From Ehretia macrophylla (lineage: Eukaryota; Streptophyta; Magnoliopsida; Boraginales; Ehretiaceae): 64,000 bases of DNA. The DNA lies in the NCBI GenBank assembly GCA_037974665.1, contig CM075765.1, positions 9,593,501-9,657,500 on the forward strand, in the 5' to 3' direction. Shown here in pieces: positions 24,389-35,303 of the stretch. How positions within the stretch are numbered: the stretch's first letter is position 1; each line of letters starts with the position of its first letter. The notes beneath the pieces are model-generated. The model had not been told where the DNA came from, did no database searches, and worked only from the letters and a program-made list of their open reading frames with translations. The position numbers and the translations under genes were made by a program.

Positions 24389-26000
24389 ATGACAAATACA
24401 TCTATGTCTACCATAATTGAGAGACAATCTTCCATCCGACCACTACTATTTAATGGAACCAACTACTCTTTTTGGAAAACTAGAATAAGGATCTACATTC
24501 TTGCAAATGATATTAGAGTTTAGAAAGTTATAACCGATGGACCAATTACTCCTACGATAACTAAGAGGGAAGGAGACCAAACTATTACTATTCCTAAGCC
24601 AGAAGAAGACTATGATGATAATGATTTCAAAATAGTTGAAAGAAACTATAAAGTTTTGAACATGTTATATCTTGCTTTAGACTCAAATGAATTCAATAGG
24701 ATTTTTGGGTGTAAGAGTGCTAAAGAGATTTGGAATCAATTACAAATCACATATGAAAGAACTAATCAAGTAAAAGAAACTAGGATAAACATGCTTGTTC
24801 ACAAATATAAAATGTTTAAAATGTCACAAGATGAAAGTATTGAACACATATTTTCTAGATTTACGGATACTGTGAATGCCCTTAAATCGCTTGGGAAAGA
24901 GTATTCTAATGCAGAAATAGTGGAAAAGTTGCTTCGAAGCTTAACGAACCATGGGAAGCAAAGGTGACGATAATTGAGGAAGCAAGAAACCTCAAAGCTC
25001 TTACCATTGGTGAGCTCATGAGATCCCTCATGAGTCATGCGTTGAAGAAGGAGGACTGAGAGGAAGAAAAGAAGAACAACAAGAAAACACTTGCACTACT
25101 TGCATCAAAAGCTCATTCAAGTGATGAAGAAGAAAGAAATAATGAAAAAGATGATGATAAGATGGCTCTACTTGCAAGGAACTTGAAGAAATTCCTCAAA
25201 TTCAAGAAGATAAGAAGATGAACTTCATCAAACAACAACTTGAGGAAGAAAAACAAAGACAAACCAATAGAAGAATCAAGGTGTTCAATTGCGACAAACC
25301 GGGGCATATAAAAGCAAATTGCCCAAAGTTAATCAAATCCAAAGGAGGAAAAGCTATGAAGGCAAATTGGAGTGAAAACAACTCAACCGATGGAGAAAGT
25401 GAAAAGGAAGAAGAAGTAGCCAACATTGTATGCCTTATGACAAAAGAGGATGATGAGGTATGCTCTTCTTCTTGTTCTAGTTCTTCTTCTAGCTCCACAT
25501 CATTACATAATAATGAATGTTCATTTGAAGAATTACAAAATGGATTTTCAAAAATGCATGACAACTTTTCAATTGGGTTTTTCAAAAATCAAAGAGCTTA
25601 AAAAAGAAAATGATGATTTGAAAATTGAAAATGATTAGAGACTTGAAGAGGAACGTGATTGTGCACATAACAAGGCTCTTCAATACTACAATGTAAAAGA
25701 AGAATTTCAAGAAAAAGTTGAAAGACTTGAAAAAGAAGTTCAAAGTTTAAATGAGAGTCTAGCAAAATTTACAGAAGGAAAATAAACTTTGGATAAAATG
25801 CCTGGTTCCCAAAAATTGGCATTTGATAAAAGTGGCATTGGTTATGAAACATTTACAAAATAAAAATCTTTCAAGAGCTACTTTGTAAAAGCATCTACTT
25901 ATTCAAATGAGACTTCAACATCAAGAGGATTTCAAAAATTATGTACATATTGTGAAAGACATGGGCATATTGCATCATATTGTAGATATAAAAACATGGT
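24389..26000 (+). pseudogene. copia gag, with stops
   Basis: The start at 24389 gives MTNTSMSTIIERQSS and then the gag N-terminal signature LFNGTNYSFWKTR. A TAG replaces Trp in the IRVWK position near 24520. The UBN2-type core follows (LALDSNEFNRIFGCKSAKEIWNQL split as a cue: SAKEIWNQL and EKLLRSL), then a frameshift around 24965, a first zinc knuckle (VFNCDKPGHIKANC, with the first Cys replaced by Val), an acidic/serine segment, a coiled-coil stretch with stops, and a second intact knuckle, CTYCERHGHIASYC, near 25950. Gag forms the particle and packages RNA. This copy is inactive. Confidence 0.82.
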
Positions 26001-26154
26001 AGGTAGAGATGCTAGAATTCCTTCTTCGCTTGCCCAAATGGGTTATTAGATGTGTTAGGACTTGACACTAACACATAAGGACCTAATAGAACTTGGTGAC
26101 CTAAAAGGACAACATGTGTATTGCTTTTATGTATTTAGGTTCCTCTAAGGATCA

Positions 26155-26759
26155 AATATGAAGGAAATTGGATTATTGATAGTGGATGCTCAAGACACAT
26201 GACCGGAGACTCAACCCTCTTCTATGAGCTCAACAAGAAAATCAAAGGAAATGTGAGCTATGAAGACAATGGGAAAGGTAAAATTATTGGAAGATGTAGC
26301 ATTAGTAATGAACATTCAATCTCTATCCATAATGTGCTACTAGTGAAAGGATTGAAACACAATTTGTTTAGTGTAAGTCAATTTTGTGACAATGGGTATA
26401 AAGTTAAATTCAAAGTTTCATGTTGCATTGTATATGATAACTTGAACAAAATGTTATTTGTTGGAAATAAACGTGATAATGTTTACACCATTAATTTCGA
26501 GGGTCTTACATGCCAAAATGTTAATTGTTTAATGACTATGAATGAAGATTCTTAGTTATGGCATAGAAGATAAAGACATGCAAGCATGGACTTACTCATG
26601 AAACTTTCTAGAAAAGAGCTTGTAAAAGGTCTTCCTAAAACTAGATTTGAAAAAGATCATTTATGTGATGCGTGTCAAATTGGAAAACAACATAGGACAT
26701 CTTTTAAACCCATAAACAAAGTAACTACATCTAAAGCATTACAAAAACTTCATATGGAC
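26155..26759 (+). pseudogene. copia protease and GAG-pre-integrase, cut by the nested element
   Basis: The aspartic protease motif WIIDSGCSRHMTGD is at about 26170, followed by GLKHNLFSVSQFCDNGY. The GAG-pre-integrase HHCC region follows (DLLMKLSRKELVKGLP, CDACQIGKQH). Stops occur at about 26554 and in the LWHRR segment. Reading continues to LQKLHMD and is then broken at 26759 by the gypsy LTR. It resumes at 35304. Confidence 0.87.
26755..26759. repeat. left target-site copy of the nested gypsy element
   Basis: TGGAC here corresponds to TGTAC at 35304-35308, right of the element. The 5-bp size is expected for LTR retrotransposons; one base has diverged. Confidence 0.75.
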
Positions 26760-27225
26760 TGTCGATGTTGGAAATCTCACAGTTGAGGTTGGGAGCTGCT
26801 TGCGCCGAGCTGAACTTTTTAGGTTGGCCTCCAAGTCGCACTTTCCTGGTCGGCTACTAGACCTGCACAAGGAAAAGAAGGAAAAGGCGGGGTGATGACC
26901 CGGATTTTCCCCTCGGGCGCACGAATGATTAGTATGTCCGAGCTGGCTAGGTAGCTGAGAGCATTTAATAACGAGTCACCACCTTAAATGAAGAGGGTGG
27001 AGCTCTATTTATACTAAATTCAAGTCTGACAGCATTTAATACGGTGCAGCTTTATGTCCCATCAGTGCTTTATGTCCCATCGGAACAGCTGGAACTGAGG
27101 TCGGGGTTTCCGGGTCAGGCCAGTCCTCTTGGTTGGACATTCAGTTGAACGCGCTGGTCTTGGCGCTGATTAGCCCGCCTCAGCTCGGAATGGACATCTT
27201 ACCTCAGCTCGGGAACCCCTCATCA
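26760..27225 (-). repeat. 3' LTR of the gypsy element
   Basis: On the plus strand it reads TGTCGATGTTGG to CCCCTCATCA. It matches 34837-35303 almost throughout, with TG and CA ends. Confidence 0.93.
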
Positions 27226-27227
27226 AT

Positions 27228-27240
27228 TCCCTCCCCCCCC
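27228..27240 (-). other. polypurine tract of the gypsy element
   Basis: On the minus strand this is a run of eight or so G followed by AGGGAA, immediately before the 3' LTR. It primes second-strand synthesis in LTR elements. Confidence 0.85.
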
Positions 27241-27651
27241 AAGTTGAGATTGAGAGGGTGAGATTAGAATTGGGAGTTCCTCCCGAGCTGTAGGTGTCTG
27301 ACCCCGACAGAGTAGGGATGGCCATGTCAGCGGTGCATGCCCAACGGATGGCTGACACGTCACCTAGCAGTTTTGACGAGACGCGACGTTTGGGCTACCC
27401 GAGGCGACTTTCAGGGGCGTCTATAAATAGGGCCTTAGCATCCGAGATTCATTTCATACTTCGCTTTCAATATCTCAAGAATTTTAGGTCGGACACCAGA
27501 GTGGTCGGACGCAATTAGCTCGGAAGGAATCTTCTCGGGATTTGCCAGCTCGGAGCCAGCTTGGTCGGTCGCACTCTACAGTCAAGAGCAATAGGTACGT
27601 CCCGACTCCCTTTAGTCATTCTTGCACATTTATATTCAGTCTGTAGACAGG

Positions 27652-29765
27652 ATGAGGAGGTCGGAGTCGGAAGATTCCCAGGCTATGGAAGTAAGGTCCT
27701 ACGGTGAAAATGAGAGTCCGTTGAGCTCGGAATCTACCTCAAATAGGGATCATGGGGGAGAGAGCACCAGTTCATCTTCAGGGTCAGCTCAGAAATTTGG
27801 GCCCCGGGAGAGCAATGATGATTGCCAGGTTATTGGGGTCAGATTGGTGCAAGAGGAGGCCGAGATGGATCATTTGGCCGACCTGGGAGACTTGGGAGAT
27901 AGAGAGGATGACGAGCCATTGAACCAGTTGGAGGGGGTCGAGATACCACATGAGTACTTAGCTGGAGTTTTTGCATCGGAGTCGACTACAGCAGTCCCGG
28001 TTAGGGCAGTCTGACCCCGGAGTTCAGCTACAGCCAGTGGTTCGTCAGTTCGGGGAAAGAGGATAGAGCAGTTATTCACTTGTTGCAAGCGCGAGTGTCA
28101 TTCTACCATTGAGATGGCTAACGCTCAGCTGAGAGACTGGTCGGTGGACCGACACCACAAACTGAAGATCCCAGGTTGGAATGAAGTTGCCTGCTATCCT
28201 CCGCCCGATCACTTTACCATTTACGACCTCGCATTCGATATCGTTCGGCTTCCACTTCCCAGCTTCATTGTCGGTATTTTGAATTACTTTGAGCTTAGCC
28301 CGGGCCAGATGTCACCAAACGGTTGGGCCATAATGGTGGCATTCTTCGTGTTCTGCCTTGAGAGGAAGATAGAGCCGACCTTGTGCCGGTTCAGGTATTT
28401 TTTTGTTTGCAAGCCCAACCCGAAGCAACCAGGCTGGTTCCACTTCGCAGCTCGGGTCAGCAATGCCATATTCACCAAGTGGCACTCCTCTAACAAGGGC
28501 TGGCACAACGACTACTATTGGGTCGGGTCGGCCGTGAACCCGGGGTGCAGGATGGATTGGAATCTTTCCCTAAAAAAGACTTTGAATGACGACCCCAAGC
28601 TTTCAAAAGAGGAACTTACCGAGGTCAAAGTGCTGAGGCCCGAGCCGGGTATACTGATCGACATCGATAGTGTCTTCAGGTGGGACATGATCTGGAAATC
28701 TAGGTTATTCGGGAGAGAACCCGACCTGAGCGAGGAGCACCCCCACTTACTTCCCGAGCCTGAAGAGAATGCTCATTCTGACTCAGAAGAGGGTCAGTTC
28801 GCAGGATCAATGCCCGACCTCCCCGTCTCCTTCTTTGTCGTTGCTCTTCTCGATTGGAAATTGGCCATTTTTCACCTTTCTTTTCCTTTGTGTTTGCAGG
28901 CATGGCAGATACGGTGAAGCTCGCATACCTCCAGAGAAGGAGAAAGCCCGACGCCAGTGGCGAAGCCTCGGCTCGGTTCGGCTTGGGATCCGTCCCTCAA
29001 GAGCAGAGGCAACGGTCCGGGGACCATGCGCGGGAAGTTGGTGTTGAGGTCTCGTCGGGGTCTTCTTTGCCAAAGAAAGTGAGTTCGGGTGTGGCGATCC
29101 CCGAGCGCTCAGCATCCCGTCCTGACAACAGGAAACGGCCCAAGTCCGAGTACTCCAGGAAGGGCAAGGCCACGGAGGTGAGCCCTCCCAATAAGGATTT
29201 TGTGGAGGCTGCAAAGGTCGCCCGCGACCCCAAGTTGGTGTTGGTCCAGGCGGAGCAGCTTTCCCTTGAGCTAAGGACGGCCATAGTTACGGTAAGGCAT
29301 ATCTAGACGTGCCGTCATAATCTCTTTTGTTGATTACTTTGACTGACCACTTTGCTATCTTTCGCGTAGGCTGAGTCTCATATTCTTACAGCACCTGGCC
29401 TACTTGCCCGGGCCCAAACTTACTGTGTGGAGCTCGAGCAGCACTACATAGATTCCCGAGCCGAGCTGGAGACCTTTAGGGCGGATACGGCCCAAAGGCA
29501 AGGAGCGGATGAGACGGAGATCGCCCGGCTAAAGAAGGAGCTCGAGGCCGAGAAGTCCCGGCACGAGGCCGTGGCCAAGGTCGTCGAGCACTATAAGCGG
29601 GAGAAGCGTGAGGCCGAGGCAAAGCTTAAGGACCTCTTGGATCAGGTTGGCCCGCGAGGGGAGAAGGCCGTGGAAGCTTTTAAGTCCAGCCAAGAGGCTA
29701 TGGACTGGCTAGCCACTAAGGGTGGGGTGATGGCCCGGTACGCCGAGTTGGAGTACTATTTCTGA
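27652..29765 (+). pseudogene. antisense three-exon gene of the gypsy element (Transposase_28-like plus coiled coil)
   Basis: It is encoded opposite to gag-pol. Exon 1 is 27652-28792, exon 2 is 28900-29291 and exon 3 is 29370-29765; both introns are GT-AG (107 and 78 bp) and keep frame. Exon 1 starts MRRSESEDSQAMEV, is acidic, has one TGA at 28012-28014, then continues in the same frame through a region resembling PF04195 (putative gypsy-type transposon): FDIVRLPLPSFIVGILNYF, MSPNGWAIMVAFFVF, CRFRYFFVCKPN. Exon 2 is basic and serine-rich. Exon 3 is a long Glu/Lys/Arg-rich coiled coil (ARLKKELEAEKSRHEAVAK). After its TGA the same frame can be followed, with further stops, to about 29986. The role of such antisense ORFs is not established. 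Confidence 0.75.
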
Positions 29766-30765
29766 GGCCAAGTTGTAGCTAGCAAGAGAGCGAAGACCTT
29801 TCTCCCTGCCACAAAAAACGATTATATCGAGATCTTGGAGGCCCTGTCCCAGGAATTCTGGGAGATTCCTGAGCTACCGGCCGACCTGACGTCCTAGGAC
29901 AAAGAGGTACTGGAATTTGTCCAGAAGGGTATGGACTAGATCGGCGACGTAGCCGAGGCCACCACCTCCACCGCTGCTCCTAAGTAATTTTGTAAAGTCG
30001 CCCGGGTCGGGCTTTTGTAATTCTGCCCAGGTTGGGCTTGTGTAATCGTTTTTCAATTTAATGAAATCTCTATTTTATTTTTATTTGTGTTTTGGTCGAG
30101 TTTGTACGCGTGTACCCTTCTCTTCATAAATTTTTCTCAAGTAAGTGGGGTCGGACCAATTTAATGGACCATTCAAACTTAAGCGTAATGAACCGAGCTA
30201 GACCCGATTAATGAATTATCATCCTAATCCGAGCTGGTTAATTGGGAAACTGTATAATCGTCGCCGACCTGGACTCGTCAGTTCGGTTTAAAATTGGTCA
30301 AACTAATGTTGACAAATGTTGAGCTCGAGTTCGGACCCTAAACTAACATACCGACCTGAAGTCGGATTATACCGAGCTGGAACTCAATCCGAACTGGCAA
30401 AACTTAAAACAAATTATTATCGATTATACCCTAGTTGGAACTTTGTCCGAGCTGGGTTTTTTGACCATTAGCTCGCGATTAAGCGTGGCCACCGCGTTAA
30501 TCCGAGTTGGTAGTAGCTTTGTAGCTGAGGAATTTGGGACCGGGTCGGGCATTGCGCTGATTTGATTGCTTGGGCCCGGGTCGGGCGTTGTAATGTTTTA
30601 CAAAATGTATTGTATTGAATTTGTAAATGAAGTACTTGGGCTCAGGAGCCGTTTACAAGCAATGTTTTGGCTCGGGGCCTTAACAAAATATTTCAGCTCG
30701 GGGCTGTTACAAATGATTTCGGCTCGGGGCCGCTAGACAAAATACCGCTTCAGGTGTTCTGAGTG
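29766..30765. other. non-coding part of the gypsy element between the antisense gene and integrase
   Basis: The decayed end of the antisense frame runs to about 29986 (EIPELPADLTS is readable). The remainder is repetitive sequence with recurrent ggctcggg and ccgagctgg motifs, as is usual in Tat-type spacers. No other gene is visible. Confidence 0.65.
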
Positions 30766-31205
30766 CTATGCATTCTTCAATAATTTTTCGTTTTTGTCGC
30801 GGAGGTAGAAGGTCCCGGGTCGGACTTCTTTCACGACTTCGTAGGGCCCCTCCCAAGTCGGGGAGAGCTTGTTACTGGAGCGCGGCGAAAAGATGGCCTT
30901 TCTGAGCACGAGGTCGCCAACCTTAATAGGCTTAGGCTTAACCTGTTTGGCAAAGGCCCTTTGCATGGCAGCTTTGCTGGCTAGCATTCTGATTTGAGCT
31001 TTAGCTCGAAGCTCTTCAGCGAGGTCGAGCTCTTCAAGGATCCGTGCTCCGTTTATTTCTGGATCACTGTGGAGGGTTTTACTAGTCGGAGACCCGATCT
31101 CCATTGGCAGCACTGCTTGAGTACCGAAGGTCAGTTCGAAGGGCGATTCTCCCGTTGTCGAGCTGGTGTTGGTTCGTTGAGCCCACAATACCTCGGGAAG
31201 AATTC
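30766..31205 (-). pseudogene. gypsy integrase C-terminal remnant
   Basis: On the minus strand it reads ILPEVLWAQRTNTSSTTGES, then the usual FGTQAVLPMEIG and, near its end, GDLVLRKAIF and WEGPYEVVKEVRPGTFYL. These belong to the last third of gypsy integrases. The zinc-binding HHCC module and DDE core that should precede it are missing. Upstream, near 31205, the frame runs directly into RNase H sequence. Confidence 0.88.
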
Positions 31206-33421
31206 ATGCCCACTGGCCCTCCGCTTCCGGACTTCCCTGAGGCCCTATCCACATGGACCTTCCACACGTCCTCCGGGTCATGCTCTGCTCGGCCAGTGCA
31301 TTCTACAACAAAGTCCGCGATGACTTGGGCTTTGATGGCTGTCCTGGGCTGGTAGGTGATGTCAAATTGACTCAGCTCAACTGCCCATTTCAGTAGCCTG
31401 CCCGACACCTCTGGCTTGTGCATGATGGATTTGAGCGGGGCATCCTTCATGACCTTAACTGGATGAGCATCAAAGTATGGCTTCAACTTTTTTGCCGCTG
31501 TGATGAGCGCGAGGGTGAGTTTTTCCAAGGAGGAGTATCTCACCTCGGCCCCTTGCAAGGTTTTGCTAACATAATAGACTGGCTTTTGCTCCTTTTCTTC
31601 TTCTCGGACTAATGCCGCGGCCACTGCTGTTCCCGAGCATGCTAAGTATAGTACCAGCTCCTCTCCCACCTCAGGTCGGGATAACAGGGGTGGCGAAGTT
31701 AGATACATTTTCAGCTCTTAGAAGGCGTTCTGGCATTCCGCAGTCCATTCGAAGTTCTTAGGATTCCTTAATATTTTGAATAGAGGAGCACACTTGTCAG
31801 CCGACCTGGACATAAATCTGCTCAGCATTGTGACGTTGCCTGCTAATACCTGGACGTCCTTCACGCAGGTCGGCGGCGCCAGGTCAAGTATCTCCTGTAC
31901 CTTCTCCGGGTTGGCTTCTATTCTGCCGGCTGTGACCATGAAGCCCAGAAATTTGTCTGCCTTGACGCCGAATGCGTACTTTTTGGGGTTCAGTTTTATC
32001 CCAAAGTGCTCCATTACGGCGAAGGCTTCAGCAAGGTCGGCTACATGTTCTTCCGCCCTTCTGCTCTTGACCAACATGTCATCTACATAGATTTCCATAT
32101 TCCGGCCAATATGATTTTTGAAGACCTTGTTCACCATCCGAGGGTAGGTAGCTCCAGCATTCTTGAGGCCAAAAGGCATGACCTCATAGTAGTAGAGTCC
32201 TTTATCAGTGGTGAATGCGGTTTTCTCTTTGTCTCTGGGAGCCATCTTGATTTGATTATAGCCTTTGAAGGCATCCATGAAAGATAGTAGCTCGAATCCG
32301 GAGGTGGCATCTACCATCTGATCGATCCGTGGTAGGGGAAAGCAGTCCTTAGGGCAAGCTTTGTTGAGGTCGGTGAAGTCTATACACAGTCTCAATCCAC
32401 CTGAGGACTTAGTCACCAGCACCACATTGGACAACCAGGTTGGGTACTGTATTTCCTTTATGTGGCCGGCGTCTACTAACTTGTCCACCTCTTCTGCTAT
32501 GATTTGTTGTTTATCATAATGGAAGTTCCTACGCTTTTGCTTTACCGGATAGTGATTTGGGTCGGCATTCAGGTGATGCTCAATCACACCCGGGTCAATA
32601 CCTGTCATGTCAGAGGTAGACCAGGAAAATATATGTTCATTCTTTAAAAAAAATTGGCTTATACCTTTCTTGAGGTTGGCAGAGAGTTCACTCCCGATCC
32701 TTGTTCTCTTGGTTTCATCAGAGAGCTCCACCTCCTGAAGGTCTTCAGCCGGGCTTCCTCTCTTAGCATCTCTCTTTTCTTCGGGCAGATCTGGTCCCCA
32801 GCTGATCTGATACTTGGGCCGGAGTGAGTTTTCATAACATTCCCGAGCTGAGAGCTGGGCTCCGTGAATAGTGACCACGCCGCCCGGGGTCGGGAATTTC
32901 AGAGCCTGGTGGTAAGTTGAGGGGACGGCCCTGAAGTGATTGAGTGCCACCCGACCTAAGATCCCATTATAAGTGGAGTTACAGTCCATCACAATGAAGT
33001 TGGCTTGCATCGACACCCACTTATCCCCATCTGCCAGCTTCAGCGGGAGGTTGATGACCCCTTCGGCTCGGTGGGACTGCCCGGTGAAACCCGCTAAAGT
33101 ACCCCTTAATGGCTTGAGTCGGCTCCTGTCCAACCCCATTTGCTCAAAAGCGCTGAGGAATAAGACTTCTGCCGAGCTCCCGGTGTCCACCATCAACCTC
33201 TTGATGGTGAAGTTGGCTATTTCAGCGCTGATCACCAGTGGGTCGTCATGAGGCAATATCACCCCCTCCAAGTCTTCTGAGGAGAATGTGAGCTCCTGCA
33301 TCTCCGAGGCCGGTCCCCGGATTGGTCCATACTCCCTCCCAGCACGAACATAACTCTTCCTGCCTGCTGAGGTCTCTCCTCCTGACGCCAGTCCTCTCGC
33401 AATGGTCTCAATCACAGCCAA
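31206..33421 (-). pseudogene. gypsy pol: protease, reverse transcriptase, RNase H
   Basis: The minus-strand frame starts around 33421. The aspartic protease has LMVDTGSSAEVLFL. The reverse transcriptase has WLSNVVLVTKSSGGLRLCID, FMDAFKGYNQI, VMPFGLKNAGATY and the catalytic IYVDDMLVK. A stop occurs at 31718-31720 (context AF-stop-ELKM), after which RNase H continues in the same frame (LYLACSGTAVAAALV, KPVYYVSKTL, VIADFVVECTG) into HVDRASG, the start of the second RNase H typical of Tat elements. This is truncated at about 31205 by the deletion that joins it to the integrase tail. Confidence 0.9.
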
Positions 33422-33429
33422 GCATCAGC

Positions 33430-34691
33430 CCCCAGCCGGGCGCCTGGGCGGACTCCTCTCCCTATCCCTTTGGTCAAGTTTCCGGGTCGACTGCAGATCT
33501 ACATACCTCCGGAGGTGGCCTCGGGCTATCAGTGCCTCAATCTCCTGTTTCAAGTCTTTTCACTCTTCGGTGGTATGGCCGTAGTCCATATGGTAGCGGT
33601 AATACTTGGTTCTATTGCGCTTCTCGGGTCGGCCTTTCATCCTCAGAGCTGGAGGCAGGTGGTTCTGGTGTTGGATCTCCATCAGGATCTGCTCCCTCGA
33701 GGTGTTAAGGGGAGTGAACATAGTGAACCGAGGGTTCTGCTTTGGCTGTTGAGGCTGCTTGCCTCAGTCATTCTGGACTTTACCCCCAGTGTATGTACCC
33801 TTCTGCTCGTACCATAAGCTCGGATACAGTGTCCACGGGGTCGATTGCCAGTGAGGATGTGAGGGGGCCCGACCTGAGCCCACTCTGGTAAGCCATCAAC
33901 GCCATGGAGTACTCCAGGTTGGGAATTCGGAGGGACTCTTCATTGAATCTGGCCGTGTAAGCCCTCAAACTTTTCCCTCTATGTTGCTTCACTAGCAGCA
34001 ATGTAGAAGTATGGCGGGTGGCGCGCCGGCTTCCCGTGAAGCGAGATAGAAATGCCTCAGCCAGCTGGTGAAAATTTGCGATTGAACTGGGATGAAATTT
34101 TTGGAACCAATCCAAGGCGTTGCCAACCAGGGTGGTCGGGAAAGTCTTCACCATCATGAGATCTGGCATGTCATGCAGAGTCATGTGGTGATCAAAATTG
34201 AGCAAGTGGTTGGCTGGGTCTCCATTTCCGTTGTAGACGGCCAGGTTGGGCATACGGTTGCCGGTGGGTAGTGGCGTGGCCAGTACCTCGGGGGAGAGTG
34301 GGCTTACGCCGAGCTAGTTGATGACCTTGGCTATGGCAGCTGCGGTCTTGGTCTGCTCGGGGTCGGCTTGAGCCGCCCTTTTACCTCTCGCCTCGTCGGA
34401 TCTCGCCATCGGCTCTAGGAAGCCCTCCTCGTCTTGCGTCCGTTTTCGCCTTGACTCTGGGATATGGAATTACGGACGCGATGGCCGCGGCATAGCCTCT
34501 TGCAGAGCCAGGGGGCCCTCAGCTAGTCGGGCTACCTGCTCCTTAAGTTCCTTGAACATCTTCAGCATCATCCTTATCTCCGGTGATAGGCTGGAGTTGG
34601 GGTCTCCTTCCGCTGTAAGGTTAGTTTGAGTGGCTAAGTGTATACGTTGGCTCGCTCTAACGTTGGTTTGGGTTAGGTTTTGGCTAGGCAC
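33430..34691 (-). pseudogene. gypsy gag, with stops and a frameshift
   Basis: On the minus strand, MPSQNLTQTNVRAS with a hydrophobic-charged segment (EIRMMLKMFKELKEQVARL) is followed after stops by the core at 34253-33780: YNGNGDPANHLLNFDHHMTL, ALDWFQKF, FLSRFTGSRR and LRAYTARFN. These are standard for plant gypsy gag. A one-base shift near 33785 changes frame. The downstream part reads PRFTMFTPLNTSREQIL and then a CCHC-like stretch near 33570 (YYRYHMDYGHTTEE followed by TGA) in which the cysteines are lost. Confidence 0.85.
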
Positions 34692-34815
34692 CTACGTGGT
34701 TTCGAGGTCCCTTTCCGGGTTGGGTGAATCCTCTACCAGTATGCTGTGGCTTCTAGTTTGCACCATAATGGTTTCTCAATGAGTGGTGAAGAGAGTGATA
34801 AAAGAACTCTTTGTC

Positions 34816-34833
34816 TCCCCACAGACGGCGCCA
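34816..34833 (-). other. primer-binding site of the gypsy element
   Basis: On the minus strand it reads TGGCGCCGTCTGTGGGGA, three bases inside the 5' LTR. It starts with TGGCGCCG as in Tat/Athila-group PBSs, which are usually assigned to tRNA-Asp or tRNA-Arg. The exact tRNA was not checked. Confidence 0.8.
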
Positions 34834-34836
34834 AAC

Positions 34837-35303
34837 TGTCGAGGTTGGAAATCTCACAGTTGAGGTTGGGAGCTACTTGCGCCGAGCTGAACTTTTCAGG
34901 TTGGCCTCCGAGCCGTACTTTTATGGTCGGCTACCAGACCTGCACAAGGAAAAAAAGGAAAAGGCAGGGTGATGACCCGGATTTTCCCCTCAGGCGCACG
35001 AATGATTAATATGTCTGAGCTGGCTAGGTAGCTGAGAGCATTTAATAACGAGTCACCACCTTAAATGAAGAGGGTGGAGCTCTATTTATACTAAATTCAA
35101 GTCTGACAGCATTTAATGCGGTGCAGCTTTATGTCCCATCAGTGCTTTATGTCCCATCGGAACAGCTGAAACTGAGGTCGAGGTTTCCAGGGTCGGGCTA
35201 GTCCTCCTGGTTGGACATTCAGTTGAACGCGCTGGTCTTGGCGCTGATTAGCCCTCCTCAGCTCGGAATGGACATCTCACCTCAGCTCGGGAACCCCTCG
35301 TCA
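34837..35303 (-). repeat. 5' LTR of the gypsy element
   Basis: On the plus strand it reads TGTCGAGGTTGG to CCCCTCGTCA. It is the second copy of 26760-27225 and is followed by the target-site copy TGTAC. Confidence 0.93.

Larger units (their letters stand above)
26760..35303 (-). mobile_element. nested Tat-type Ty3/gypsy retrotransposon with antisense gene
   Basis: This 8544-bp element lies in reverse inside the copia integrase region. Read on the minus strand it has a 5' LTR (34837-35303), a PBS, gag, protease-RT-RNase H, a remnant of the integrase C-terminus, a reading frame antisense to gag-pol, a polypurine tract, and a 3' LTR (26760-27225). The two LTRs differ by roughly 25-30 positions by eye, so the insertion is fairly old. 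The antisense ORF between pol and the 3' LTR is a feature reported for the Tat/Ogre lineage. The element is GC-richer than its surroundings, so its boundaries are also visible in base composition. Confidence 0.93.

Noticed and set aside
28284-29284. Minus-strand frames over the antisense gene of the gypsy element
   Set aside because: They show no gag-pol similarity and no consistent codon pattern; the plus-strand frame has domain-like motifs and working splice sites.
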